This document shows, one piece after another, positions 1-9,782 of a stretch of DNA of 64,000 nt (positions are counted from its first letter, which is position 1; each line of letters begins with the position of its first letter). A program made the position numbers and the translations under genes. Under the pieces are notes generated by a model, which did not search any database, was not told the origin of the DNA, and saw only the letters and a program-made list of their open reading frames with translations. The stretch is from NCBI GenBank assembly GCA_030280995.1, contig JASXTE010000002.1, positions 2,131,501 through 2,195,500 on the forward strand, in the 5' to 3' direction. The stretch is from Hemileia vastatrix. Lineage: Eukaryota > Basidiomycota > Pucciniomycetes > Pucciniales > Zaghouaniaceae.

Positions 1-735
1 TTTTATAATTCAGATAATATTCAAAAGTCTTATAAAAATACTAATTGATATTTATTGTAATTTATTTGGTTATATTGGGTAAATTATATATGATAAAGAA
101 TGAAGAAAACAAGACCCAAAAACCTCCTCCTTTTATACACACTGAGTTCCCCAATAAATCCCTTGATATACCATCCAATAAAAAGTTAATGACGCCTCAA
201 ATCCACTAATAGACCTTCCCATCAACATCCCTAGTGATCCATGACATAATTGGACAAGTAACACCTGCAAAAATCCAGTAATAATAAGGGAAATCCATCA
301 AAATTAAAGAAAAAGACAAAAAGAGAGTATATGCGTATAAAACAATAATATAAAAGACTAAAGGAGACTTTTTAAGGTTAATAATAGCTTCATAATAAGG
401 GGGATTTACTGTAGAAATTGAGGGGCTAATCCTGACATTATACTACGTGAAATTCTCATCCAAAAATAACCAAAATTGACTGAGAAACCACCAAAAAAAC
501 TTAGAACAGAGCGTGAGATGTGGGGTAACTACATGCAGTCCTTGGCAGGCGCTTGCACAGGTAAATCCTTGACTAAAATTAGGCGAATTTAAGCATGGTG
601 ATGAAATAAGATGCCAAGAATGAGGTTATTAATGAAATTAGTGCATATAAACAAGGTCAATGCACTATTAATTAAGCTAGGACACTAAATAAGTGCCTGT
701 CGCCTATTTTAGTGTGTTTCCCCACAGTGGGCGTA
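1..735. other. AT-rich flank without recognisable gene
   Basis: No open frame of note, RNA gene or recognisable element is seen here. The stretch ends at the left boundary of chromovirus A1. The last five bases (731-735, GCGTA) nearly match the five bases after the element's right end (9239-9243, GCCTA), so they are probably one half of a target-site duplication that has since gained a mismatch. Confidence 0.6.
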
Positions 736-1130
736 TGTCACGCGCCACCTGACACTTGAGGCAAAAGCAGCTCATTAAATCAATAATATCGAGTTCTAAA
801 TCTATACTCGAAGCGCAGAAAGCAATTCTCCATAGCAACTGCAATTCCACTTTGTGTACTTACTATTCAACTGCACTAGCCTAAACTCTAAATCTAAATT
901 AGTCAATCTCTCAATAGTGTGCCTTAGTCTTAATTTCAATAAGCGACGCACAGCGCTATGATCAATGTAATATTACATTAGTAGTTTTCATTAAAAGTTT
1001 TGTTAATTAATTAAAAGGGGTAAATTGAGCATGGACGGATATTAGTGAAGAGGGTCTAAGTGTATATTAATGGTCTGTGGTATGGGAATGGTGCGATGAG
1101 AGGGAGGTCAATGCGAGGAGGAATAAAGGA

Positions 1131-1137
1131 TATAAAA
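1131..1137 (+). promoter_or_regulatory. TATA box in the A1 5' LTR
   Basis: TATAAAA lies in a conserved context in every LTR of the family seen here (also 8866-8872, 19745-19751, 27194-27200). It sits 34-36 nt before the sequence that is complementary to the primer-binding site, which is the right distance for that sequence to be the 5' end of the transcript. Confidence 0.7.
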
Positions 1138-1164
1138 GGGTTGGGTATTTGGTTTGATATTCCT

Positions 1165-1179
1165 TAGAATTAAATTATA
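1165..1179 (+). promoter_or_regulatory. Predicted transcript 5' end and self-primer of A1
   Basis: TAGAATTAAATTATA here is the exact reverse complement of 1505-1519, immediately after the LTR. It lies about 34 nt downstream of the TATA box. In Tf1-type self-priming elements the first ~11 nt of the mRNA fold back onto the primer-binding site and are cut to prime reverse transcription; this segment is placed to do that. The motif is kept in A2 (19780-19794) and A3 (44485-44499, opposite strand). Confidence 0.7.
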
Positions 1180-1504
1180 AAACGTATTTACATTTAATAG
1201 TGGTAAAATCTTTAAGTTAAATCATTATTATTGTATCTTTCTTTTATTTTCTCAATAATCATTTCTAAATCCTAAATCTTTGATTGTTGAGTTTCCAACC
1301 CTTTGTGAGATCTTAAGAATTCCTATTACCTTTGACACTATATTATAATTCTTCTCGAGCAAACCTCGAACCCGTAGCTCTTACTTTGAGTGACCTTCGA
1401 ATCACTTCCTCGAATGATTCCTCTGTGCTTCGAAGGAGTTTTCTAAACCCTCATCTCACTTTCAGGAACATCCTCGACCTTGTGCGTAGGTCCTCCAGTG
1501 ACAG

Positions 1505-1519
1505 TATAATTTAATTCTA
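1505..1519 (+). other. Primer-binding site of A1, self-priming type
   Basis: TATAATTTAATTCTA starts one base after the LTR end at 1503, lacks the TGG expected of a tRNA-primed site, and is fully complementary to 1165-1179 in the LTR. A2 keeps 14 of the 15 bases (20051-20064). Start-site mapping would settle it. Confidence 0.7.
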
Positions 1520-1575
1520 CGTAGTTCTCATTCTTTGCACTACTACGTCCTTTTGGGTGTTTTTAAAATTTTAAA

Positions 1576-2763
1576 ATGGCAGCTGTTCAACGCACTCCTC
1601 CTACAGGCGCTACTACTAGAGCTCGCGCTAGAGGCAGGCCAACAGCCACAAGGTCTGTTTCCCGCACTCACTAATTGGAACCACTTGACCTTAGAGAATG
1701 GCAACACTCAGTTCAATCTTTAGAAGACATCCCACAAGATTTTGAGGATTCTAGTGATGAAGAAGAAGGAGAAGATACAATGCACTAGGCACCATCCGCC
1801 CCTGCTACTCACCCTTCTGGTCAATCCTCAGAACCTGGACCATCTAACTCTCTGGAAGATTTCATGAGAATTTTCATGAAAACCCTTTCAAATCCAACGT
1901 CTTCAGAGGGATCTAAGTTCAAAACTCCTTTTATGAAATCTCCTGACAAATTCGACAGAGATCACCCCGACAGATTGCGACCCTTCTTGCAAACCTGCAA
2001 GCTACTGTTCCATAATGACCCTCAAACCTTTAATAGCGACCGATCAAAGGTTGTTTATGCTTCTTCATTCCTAGCCGGGAAAGCAGTAAGATGGTTCGAA
2101 CCTTATCTGCTCATGCTTTCTTTGACAGAAACCCACTTACTTAACAATAATTGGGAAAAGTTCAAAGACCAACTCTTTACGTTGTTTGGGGACCCTAATG
2201 AAACTGAAAACGCAGAAATTGAACTTGATTTTCTCCGCATGAGTGATAATGGTAAAGCCTCTGAATATATCTCGAACTTCAGAGCACTTCAAACTCGAGT
2301 AGGTTGGAATGATGCTGCCCTTAAGTATCATTTCAAGAAAGGACTTCCTTCGAGGATTCTGGATCAATTAAATCTTCACGGTCAGAAGATGACTACTTTG
2401 ACAGATTTAATGGATCGAACCCTCAAACTTGACAGCCTTTATCAAGGATGACTTCAACATCGTCGATACGCCAACAAATCTCAAGGCCTAAACTTTAAAT
2501 CGGGATCTTCTTCACACCCACAACCAAATCAACCCTCCTCAACTCAATCCCAACCCAACAAGGGGAAGGATAAACCTCGACCAAAAGGGTCAACTCCAGG
2601 CGATATCAGCAAAGTACTGGATCCAAAAGGGGAACTTAAAGAAGCTGAGAGGAAGAGACGAGCAGATAATGGGTTATGTATGTATTGTGGGGGTAAGCAC
2701 AAGTTGGAAGACTGTGTAAAGTTGAAGGAAAGAGAAGGTACTAGTTCGAAGTCAAAAAACTAG
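1576..2763 (+). pseudogene. gag: A1 gag (capsid/nucleocapsid), three in-frame stops
   Basis: One frame of 395 codons encodes the structural protein of the retrotransposon particle. The start is ATG 1576, in the same context as ATG 20125 in A2. Order: a basic N-terminus rich in Ala/Arg (RARARGRP), an acidic stretch near 1740-1780, a retrotransposon gag capsid-like domain around 1930-2440 (WFEPYL near residue 175), and a zinc knuckle near 2690 (CMYC...H...C, with a three-residue spacer before His instead of the usual four). Stops lie at 1672 (TAA), 1786 (TAG) and 2449 (TGA); A2 reads Ser, Glu and Arg at these points, so they are mutations. The natural stop TAG 2761-2763 follows a slippery heptamer directly, linking gag to pol. 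Confidence 0.88.
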
Positions 2764-2815
2764 TAGATAGTTTACTTGTGTGCAAAGAAATCTATCTTAT
2801 CTCTCCCAGTGCACA
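2754..2815 (+). promoter_or_regulatory. gag-pol -1 frameshift signal: slippery heptamer plus candidate pseudoknot
   Basis: A-AAA-AAC (2754-2760) is phased so that AAA and AAC are gag codons, and the gag stop TAG follows at 2761. Slipping back one base opens the pol frame. After a 4-nt spacer, AGATAG (2765-2770) can pair with CTATCT (2792-2797), and TGTGCA in the loop (2779-2784) can pair with TGCACA (2810-2815), which is an H-type pseudoknot layout. The heptamer, double TAG and first stem recur at 15153 and 21301; the second stem is intact at 15153 but weakened in A2. The pairing was found by eye, not by folding. Confidence 0.75.
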
Positions 2816-5800
2816 GAACCTCCATGTCTTAAGGACTGGAGCTGCCTTAAACCGCTTGAGATTCATTCTTTTTAAGGAGCATATCCCCTTCAGTTGTCTT
2901 ATAGACTCTGGAGCTTCAATTTCTTTTGTTAGTTTATCATTTGCCGAGAAGCTTCAACTAGAATTTACAGATGTCGATCAAACTCTCATCTATTTGGTCG
3001 AATCAGAGGAACCCAAATATTGGGTAAGTAAGAAAGTTTTATGGGTTTTCAACTTTCCGAACTTTCCCCCCTTCGAGTGGGAATTATCAGTCTTGGACGC
3101 CCCAAGGATGGACGATACCATTCTTGGCCATGACTTTTTAACGCATTGGAATCCCGAAATTGATTGGCCTAGGGGATTGATCACCCCACGCTCTAAGTAT
3201 ATTTCTGATTCTTCAATGCAGGTCAATAGGGAGCTAAACAACCCGCCTGAAAACGTCCTGCTAGAGGACAAATCTCTTCCAGATGACTTGCAAGCATCTG
3301 ATCTTTCTCTAAATGATCGATTGGCTAACCCTTCTAGCTCGATGACTTCACTTGAAGAGGATTTAAATTGCCTGGAAGTAATCAAATTCTGCTCTCTCAA
3401 TTCAGGTATCCCCTCGACAGATTCTCTCGAAGATGAAGAGGACGACCAAATCAACGTTAAAGCCATTAAATCAACTCTACCAGGAATCTACCACGATTTC
3501 CTCGATTTTTTCTCAATCCGCAAGGCCGATAAGTTACCACCTCATCAACCCTACGACCATCAAATAGAGTTAATAGTCCCAGTACCACTGGCAGGTCCTG
3601 TCTATTCTTTATTGAAGGATGAATCTCAAGTTCTTCGAGACTACATTGCAGAGAATGTAGCCAAAGGTTTCATCAGAGCCAGTAAATCTCCAACCGGCTC
3701 CCCTGTCCTCTTTGTAAAAAAGAAGGACGGTAGTCTTAGGTTGTGTGTTGACTATTGAAAGATCAACACAGTCACGAAGAAGAATGCATATCCTGTTCCT
3801 CCTATGTCATTACTTCTTACCCTTTTCAATGGTGCTAATTTCTTTTCTAAAATTGATCTTAGAGGCGCTTACAATCTGATTCGCATTGCAGAAGGTCATG
3901 AACCACTGACTGCAATGCGCACTAGATTTGGTAGTTTTTAATATTTAGTTATGCCTTTTGGATTGTGTAATGCACCTTCAACTTTTCAAACTTTTGTTAA
4001 TGATATCTTTCAAGATGTTGTTGAACAATTCGTAGTCGTCTATTTAGATGATATTTTAATATTCTCAAAAACACTAGATGAACATATTCATCATGTTCGA
4101 CAGGTCCTAAATCATCTTTGAGATCATGGTCTCTACGCCAAGCATAATAAATGTGAATTCCACCTCAAATCAATTGATTTTTTGGGTTTTACGTTGTCCA
4201 CTGATGGTTTAGTCATGGATGACAAAAAAGTCCAGAAAATCCTGGAATGGCCTGAGCCCAAAACCATTAAATCTCTCCAAGGATTTTTGGGTTTTGCAAA
4301 CTTCTATAGAAGATTTATTAAAGATTACTCTAAAACTATTTCCAATCTTACTTCTCTTCTTAGAAAAGAAATTCCTTTTGTTTTTACTTCTACAGCACAA
4401 AAGGAATTCGAAGTACTAAAAACGGCTTTCACCACAGCCCCAATTCTTCGACATTTTGATCCTTCTGCTTTGACAATAGTTGAGACAGATGCAAGAGATT
4501 ATGCTATTGCAGGGGTCATCTCCCAATTAAATCCTGAAACAAATTTGTTTCATCCTGTTGCTTTTGAGTCACACAAACTCATAGCCACAGAATTAAATTA
4601 TGAAATTCATGACAAAGAGCTTTTAGCTATTATCCGTTGTCTTAAAAAATGGTGTTCTTTTCTTCTCAGCCTAGATAGTCCTTTTCAAATCTTAACAGAT
4701 CATAATGCTTTGAAATACTTCATGTCTTCTAAAGTGTTAACCAGGCGTCAAGCCAGGTGGGCTGAATTTTTGTCTGAATTTTCTTTCTCTATTTCCTATC
4801 GCCCAGGGAAAAACTGCATTGTCCCAGATATCTTCTCACGTCTGGAGGACGTTTACCCACAGCAGGGGGACCCATTTGCTGACAAGAACCCAGCAAATGT
4901 GCAATCAATCTTCAAAAAATTAATTTTAACAACTCATCAACTTAATTCGATGACAATTCAATCTTTTCAAAATCCACTATCCAACATCCTCGAAGCTCAG
5001 TCGAAGGACGAATATTGTTTAGGGTTAAAAGACAAAATACTCTCGAAGCAAGGGGCCAAAAGATTTAGTATTGAATCAGGTCTATTAGTCTTCGAAGGTA
5101 GAGTAGTCATACCCGACAACAATGAGATAAAATTATAGATTTTCAACATTCAACATGATTCTCCATTAGCTGGTCATTTTGGGGTTGATAAAACCTACCA
5201 GTTAATAGCGAGGTATTTCTTCTGGCCAGGTATGACCAGGGAAATCAAGGCCTATATAAAAGCTTGTTACAAATGTAATAGGAATAAGGCTCCCCGTCAC
5301 CGGAAGCATGGGTTGCTTCAACCACTTCCTATTCCCTCTAAACCTTGGGAATCTTTATCGATGGATTTCATTTCTCAACTTCCTATTTCTAATGATTTTG
5401 ATGCTATATTAGTAATAGTAGATAGATTTTCAAAAATGTCTATTTTCATTAAAACCACTACTACTGCTACAGCAGAAGATTTTTTAAAATTGTTTCTAGA
5501 ATATGTGTTTTCTAAACACGGCTTACCAAATGATATTATTTCAGATAGAGGCTCATTGTTTGTATCCACATTCTGGACCCAACTGTGTCAACAACTCAAT
5601 ATCATGAGGAACCTCTCCACGGCCTATCACCCTGAAACCGACGGTCAAACAGAAAGAGTTAACCAAATCCTCGAACAATATCTTCGAATGTATGTCAGTT
5701 ACCAACAAGACGATTGGACCACATGGTTACCACTAGCTGAATTTGCTTATAATAACTCGACTCATTCTTCAACACGACAATCTCCCTTCGAAACCATTTA

Positions 5801-6410
5801 TGGAAGACATCCTCGATTCAACTCAATCCATGTAGGAACTAATCATCCTGCAGAACATTATCTTCGAACTATATCATGACTCCAAGAAGAACTTAAAACA
5901 AATTTGGAATCAGCGATTCTAAGGTACAAGGAACAGGCCGAAAAACATCGACAATCTGCTCCTTCCTTTAAAACAGGCGACAAAGTATGGCTCGAGGCAC
6001 AAAACATTCGAACAACACAACCATCATAGAAACTGGCTGAAAAGTGCTTGGGACCATTCTAAATCTACTCTGAAGTCTCTAAAACTGCATTTTGACTGAA
6101 GTTACCTCCTAAATGGCAGGCAATTCACCCTGTTTTCCATGTATCTCTCCTGGAACTGGCTCGAGAAATATACCCAGGCAAGAACCTACCCCCTCCGGAA
6201 CCGGTCGAAATAGAAGATCATCTAGAGTGGGAAGTAAGTTGTATCCTTGATTCAAGAATGAGCCAGGGGAAACTTCAATACCTCGTGGAATGGGAAGGCT
6301 TCCTCAATGACTCAGACAAAGCATCCTGGGAACCAGCCATCAATGTTTCTAACGCCCCTGAACTTCTAAAATCTTTTCATTTGAAATATCCTTTAAAACC
6401 AAAACCTTAA
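2757..6410 (+). pseudogene. pol: A1 pol polyprotein (PR-RT-RNase H-IN-chromodomain), eight in-frame stops
   Basis: One frame of about 1,217 codons, expressed in the active ancestor by -1 frameshifting from gag. Domains: aspartic protease (DSGAS, DSG at 2904), reverse transcriptase with YLDD intact at 4041-4052, RNase H (ETDARDY near 4485; TDHNALKYF near 4700), integrase with an HHCC zinc finger (GHFGVDKT then CYKC, 5150-5280) and a D-D-E core (MDF near 5361, SDRG near 5540, E in TERVNQ near 5660), a GPF motif near 6050, and a chromodomain (YLVEWEGFLNDSDK, about 6225-6400) that in this group targets integration to marked chromatin. Stops at 3756, 3939, 4119, 5136, 5877, 6027, 6060 and 6093; no frameshift. 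Natural stop TAA 6408. Confidence 0.93.
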
Positions 6411-7410
6411 AATTTCTTTTATTTTAAATTTTCTTTTTCTTTTTTTTCTTTTCTTTCTTTTTTCTCTTTCTCTTAAAAATCTAAAACACCTCTTAAATTT
6501 CTTAGCCTTGTTTTCTTTTTTTTTTCTCTTCTTTTTCTTTCTTCTCCTTCTATAAAATTTTCTCCAAAACCAACTAAAATCAAAATCAAAATTAAAATTA
6601 AAAAAATTAAAATTAAAAATTAAAAATAAAATAAAATAAAAATAAAATAAAAATAAAATAAAAATAAAATAAAAATAAAATAAAAATAAAATAAAAATAA
6701 AATAAAAATAAAATAAATAGAATAAACATAAATAATAATAAAAAAAAAAAAATTTAAATCTCTCTAAATGTTTTTTTCTCTTCTCTTTTTTCAATTCTCT
6801 AAATACATTCTTTTCTTAAATTTAAAATTCTCTTTAAAATTTTCTTTTCTAAAATTTATTCTCTCTTTAAAACTTTCTTTCCTTCGAACCATCAAAATCT
6901 TGTACGACACGACCATTTCCTTGAACATAATTCTCTAAATCTCCTTATAAAATTCTTCAAACAAATGATTCTTCTTTTTCAAATTCTCTTTAAATTCTAA
7001 TTCTGTTTTTTTTCTCTCTTCCCAACTATCTAAAACTCCTAAAAAATCAATAAACAACTTTTCGCAAATAACAAATTCTTCTTTCATTAAATTCTCATTT
7101 CAACAAACTCATCTCAATCACCAACCATTTGTTTCTTCTTTCTCTCTTCTCTTACATAAATTTTTCTTTTAAACTTAAAACTTCCTTCAATTAATAACTT
7201 CTTTCTTTTTCTTTCTTTATTTAAATTTCTTCTTTCAAATTCTAAAGCAAAATTTTATTTAAAACTTTTCTCTCTCTCCCAAATCTTATAAAAAATAATA
7301 TTCACCTTAAGTACAATAAAATAATACAAAAAAAAAAAAACTAAATACAATTCTACTTTTCTACTTCTTTACATCTCTCCTTTTCATTTCAAATTTTTCT
7401 CTTTTAATTT
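6411..7410. repeat. AT-rich low-complexity spacer between A1 pol and the antisense ORF
   Basis: The stretch is pyrimidine- and A-rich, with an (AAAAT)n-like simple repeat near 6590-6740. No protein is supported; a 133-aa antisense frame here is Phe/Tyr/Leu low complexity. The same kind of spacer lies in the same place in A2 (24946-25753) and A3 (45431-45728), so it belongs to the element and would form the 3' end of the antisense transcript. Confidence 0.75.
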
Positions 7411-8359
7411 TTATCGAACCAATCTTTTCATCTTCTCCAAAATTACCCTTATCTCCTTCCTGCATTTCTCAAATACCTCCTCCTCTCCTACCAGAACCAC
7501 CTCTCCAATCTCCAACAGTTCCTCTTCCACGTCGAAGGAAGCAGCGTCAATAATTGTATCTACCTCCCGACACAACTCTTCTGCAAACCTAACTCGTCGA
7601 CCCTGACGAGGCTTCTTTGACCACACCTGGTCCAGCGTTTCCTCAGGTTCTTCAATTCCACCCATGACCGGAGGGTTTGCCTCAGTTTGCAAAAGCAACA
7701 CAGGTTCCCCAATTGGGTCTTCAATGGCATTCAATTTCTAAACAGGAACTCATCAGTAACCTCATCCCTAAAAAAAAAAAAAAAAAAAAAAAACAACAAC
7801 TAAAACTTACTTTGAAGATGGGGTCAGGTTCTAAGAACAACCTTGGAGCCACCTCTACCTCTGCTTCTCTCTCCTCCTCGTCATCTTTAATGACCACCCG
7901 TCGTTTCTTGGGTGTCCTCCCTGGAACAGGGACTTCATCCTCATCTTCCTCCACCAATTCGTCGATCTCTTCTTTGACACCCCGTTTCGAACTTGTGGCC
8001 TGGGTTACCAAGGTTGTAATCTTGTTATTAAGCTCCTTATCGTTCTCCCCCACCAATTGATCGTCTCCAACCGAGACATCCCAAATGTCTTTGACCACCT
8101 TTTTTGTTTTAGGGATCACCTAAAACTTGGTCTTGGTGAATCGTTGTTCAATCTCTGCGTTCTTCGTCAGCGCATTGCACGTCACTTGTCGCCAACGGCA
8201 AAACCCGCATTTCTGGCGAGGGCCTTGAGTCGCCATACTTTAGACACAGAAGTATTCCATAGCTTCACAAGCCGTGCAAGCCTGGGAAAACTGCCGCGTA
8301 ACCATTCCCCCATCCGCTTTAGGGTGTGGAGGCGTAGGTGTTGGAGTAGTACAGTTCAT
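7411..8359 (-). pseudogene. A1 antisense accessory gene: spliced, Zn2Cys6-like, two stops
   Basis: The gene is read opposite to gag-pol. Exon 1 is 8359-7811 (183 codons), the intron 7810-7738 (73 nt, GTAAGT donor, TTACTGATGA branch-like motif, TTTAG acceptor, phase 0) and exon 2 is 7737-7411 (109 codons with stop), giving about 291 residues. Exon 1 has a Pro/Thr-rich start (TPTPTPPHPKADGG), then cysteines spaced C-X2-C-X6-C-X12-C-X2-C-X6-C, the spacing of fungal binuclear zinc clusters, although the first loop is not basic. An acidic stretch surrounds TPKKRR, an NLS-like motif. Exon 2 ends in a charged, probably coiled-coil region. TAA after FCV and TAG before VIPK break it. A TATA-like TATAAGAA (8460-8453) lies about 100 nt upstream. 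Homologues: 25754-26666 and 45083-45430. A nuclear DNA-binding role is inference; I recognise no named family. Confidence 0.72.
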
Positions 8360-8452
8360 TATAATGAGGAAAATAATAAATAAGAAAAAAATATATAGAG
8401 AGGAAAGGGAAACTAGTGTGAGAAGATGGCTCAAGCTCAACGGAGCTCGCAA

Positions 8453-8460
8453 TTCTTATA
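8453..8460 (-). promoter_or_regulatory. TATA box of the A1 antisense gene
   Basis: TATAAGAA on the minus strand lies about 100 nt upstream of ATG 8359 and just outside the 3' LTR. Equivalent boxes stand 85 nt before the A2 start (26751-26744, TATAAAAA) and 87 nt before the A3 start (44996-45002, TATAAGA). The LTR edge beside it has CACGTG (8481-8486), a possible bHLH-type site, also present at the A2 3' LTR. Confidence 0.5.
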
Positions 8461-8470
8461 CACGGGCATC

Positions 8471-9238
8471 TGTCACGCGCCACGTGACACTCGAGGCAAA
8501 AGCAGCTTATTAAATCAATAATATCGAGTTCTAAATCTATAATCAAAGCGCAGAAAGCAATTCTCCATAGCAACTGCAATTCCACTTTGTGTACTTACTA
8601 TTCAACTGCGCTAGCCTAAACTCTAAATCTAAATTAGTCAATCTCTCAATAGTGTGCCTTAGTCTTAATTTCAATAAGAGACGCACAGTGCTATGATCAA
8701 AGTAATAGTACATTAGTAGTTTTCATTAAAAGTTTTGTTAATTAATTAAAAGGGGTAAATTGAGCATGGACGGATATTAGCGAAGAGGGTCTAAGTGTAT
8801 ATTAATGGTCTGTGGTATGGGAATGGTGCGATGAGAGGGAGGTCAATGCAAGGAGGAATAAAGGATATAAAAGGGTTGGGTATTTGGTTTGATATTCTTT
8901 AGAATTAAATTATAAAACGTATTTACATTTAAAAGTGGTAAAATCTTTAAGTTAAATCATTATTATTGTATCTTTCTTTTATTTTCTCAATAATCATTTC
9001 TAAATCCTAAATCTTTGATTGTTGAGTTTCCAACCCTTCGTGAGATCTTAAGAATTCCTATTACCTTTGACACTATATTATAATTCTTCTCGAACAAACC
9101 TCAAACCCGTAGCTCTTACTTTGAATGACCTTCGAATCACTTCCTCGAATCATTCCTCTGTGCTTCAAAGGAGTTTTCTAAACCCTCATCTCACTTTCAG
9201 GAACATCCTCCACCTTGTGCGTAGGTTGTCTGGTGACA
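8471..9238 (+). repeat. 3' LTR of A1
   Basis: The 768-bp direct repeat pairs with 736-1503, with TGTCAC/GTGACA ends. The bases directly before it (CGGGCATC) are not purine-rich; the nearest purine run, a plus-strand primer candidate, is at about 8397-8412. The same odd junction is seen at the 3' LTRs of A2 and A3. Confidence 0.93.
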
Positions 9239-9782
9239 GCCTAGAATGTGGGGTAATTATAGTGTGACAAAAGCTAAATTTGCAAAAAATGAAGCTATTC
9301 ACACGGGAAAAAGCAGGCAGTATGTGGCCAGTACACAGAAGCCATTTCTGGCATAAAAAACACCAAATTTTAAAAGTGTTATTTTTATGCATTTAAATAG
9401 CCAAATCAATAGTCCTCAATGAGCCCAATTGATCTGTAAAAGCGCATTTTTGTTATTCTCAATTTTATAGTGCATATAGTCAACTTTTAAGTGAAATAAA
9501 GCACATTTCTTGTTTTTTGCGTAAAACAATGAATATAACAGCTTTAAGTGTACTTAAAGTTATGTAGCCTTATACTAAAGGTTCTTAAGATTACCCTAAC
9601 ATATTAAAACTTAATATTAAGTACATAAGACCTATAAAAGGTGGATATATGTGTTTATATAAGGTGTTATAATGGCATTTTTTGTGTATTTATCATAATT
9701 TTACTTATGTATACTATTTGTGTACTCTTATTTATTGTTCCCATGTATAGTTCATGTGTTTAACATAACTTTTAATCACTTT
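9239..9782. other. AT-rich interval, no gene seen
   Basis: Between A1 and the SNF2 pseudogene I see no coding sequence, RNA gene or repeat I can name. Confidence 0.5.

Larger units (their letters stand above)
736..1503 (+). repeat. 5' LTR of A1
   Basis: The 768-bp direct repeat matches 8471-9238 and has TGTCAC/GTGACA inverted ends. U3 covers roughly 736-1164, with a TATA box at 1131-1137; R is predicted to start near 1165. It contains only short spurious frames. The start of U3 has CACCTG where the 3' LTR keeps CACGTG. Confidence 0.93.
736..9238 (+). mobile_element. Chromovirus A1 (Ty3/Gypsy LTR retrotransposon), complete but decayed
   Basis: This is a full-length 8.5-kb element: 5' LTR, self-primer type primer-binding site, gag, pol (protease, RT, RNase H, integrase, chromodomain), an AT-rich spacer, an antisense accessory ORF and a 3' LTR. 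Both LTRs are 768 bp, start TGTCAC and end GTGACA. By hand count they differ at roughly 25 positions with no indels, so the insertion is not recent. Three stops in gag and eight in pol, with no frameshift in pol, show slow point-mutational decay. Several stops are CGA to TGA when compared with copies A2 and A3. The flanking 5-mers GCGTA/GCCTA fit a 5-bp duplication with one later change. Confidence 0.93.

Noticed and set aside
1332..1514. Short plus-strand frames in LTRs (also 9067-9267)
   Set aside because: They lie in R/U5 and run across the LTR end; not preserved between copies as proteins.
2990..3466. 158-aa antisense frame opposite the A1 protease
   Set aside because: It recurs opposite the A2 protease (21536-21946) only because the sense strand is conserved; it is Ser-rich shadow sequence without start context or promoter, unlike the antisense gene at 7411-8359.
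6393..6794. 133-aa minus frame
   Set aside because: Phe/Tyr/Leu and Lys/Arg low complexity from simple AT repeats.
7677..8383. Plus-strand frames of 127 and 108 aa over the antisense gene
   Set aside because: Ser/Thr-rich complements of the acidic minus-strand protein; the minus strand has conserved splice sites and cysteines.
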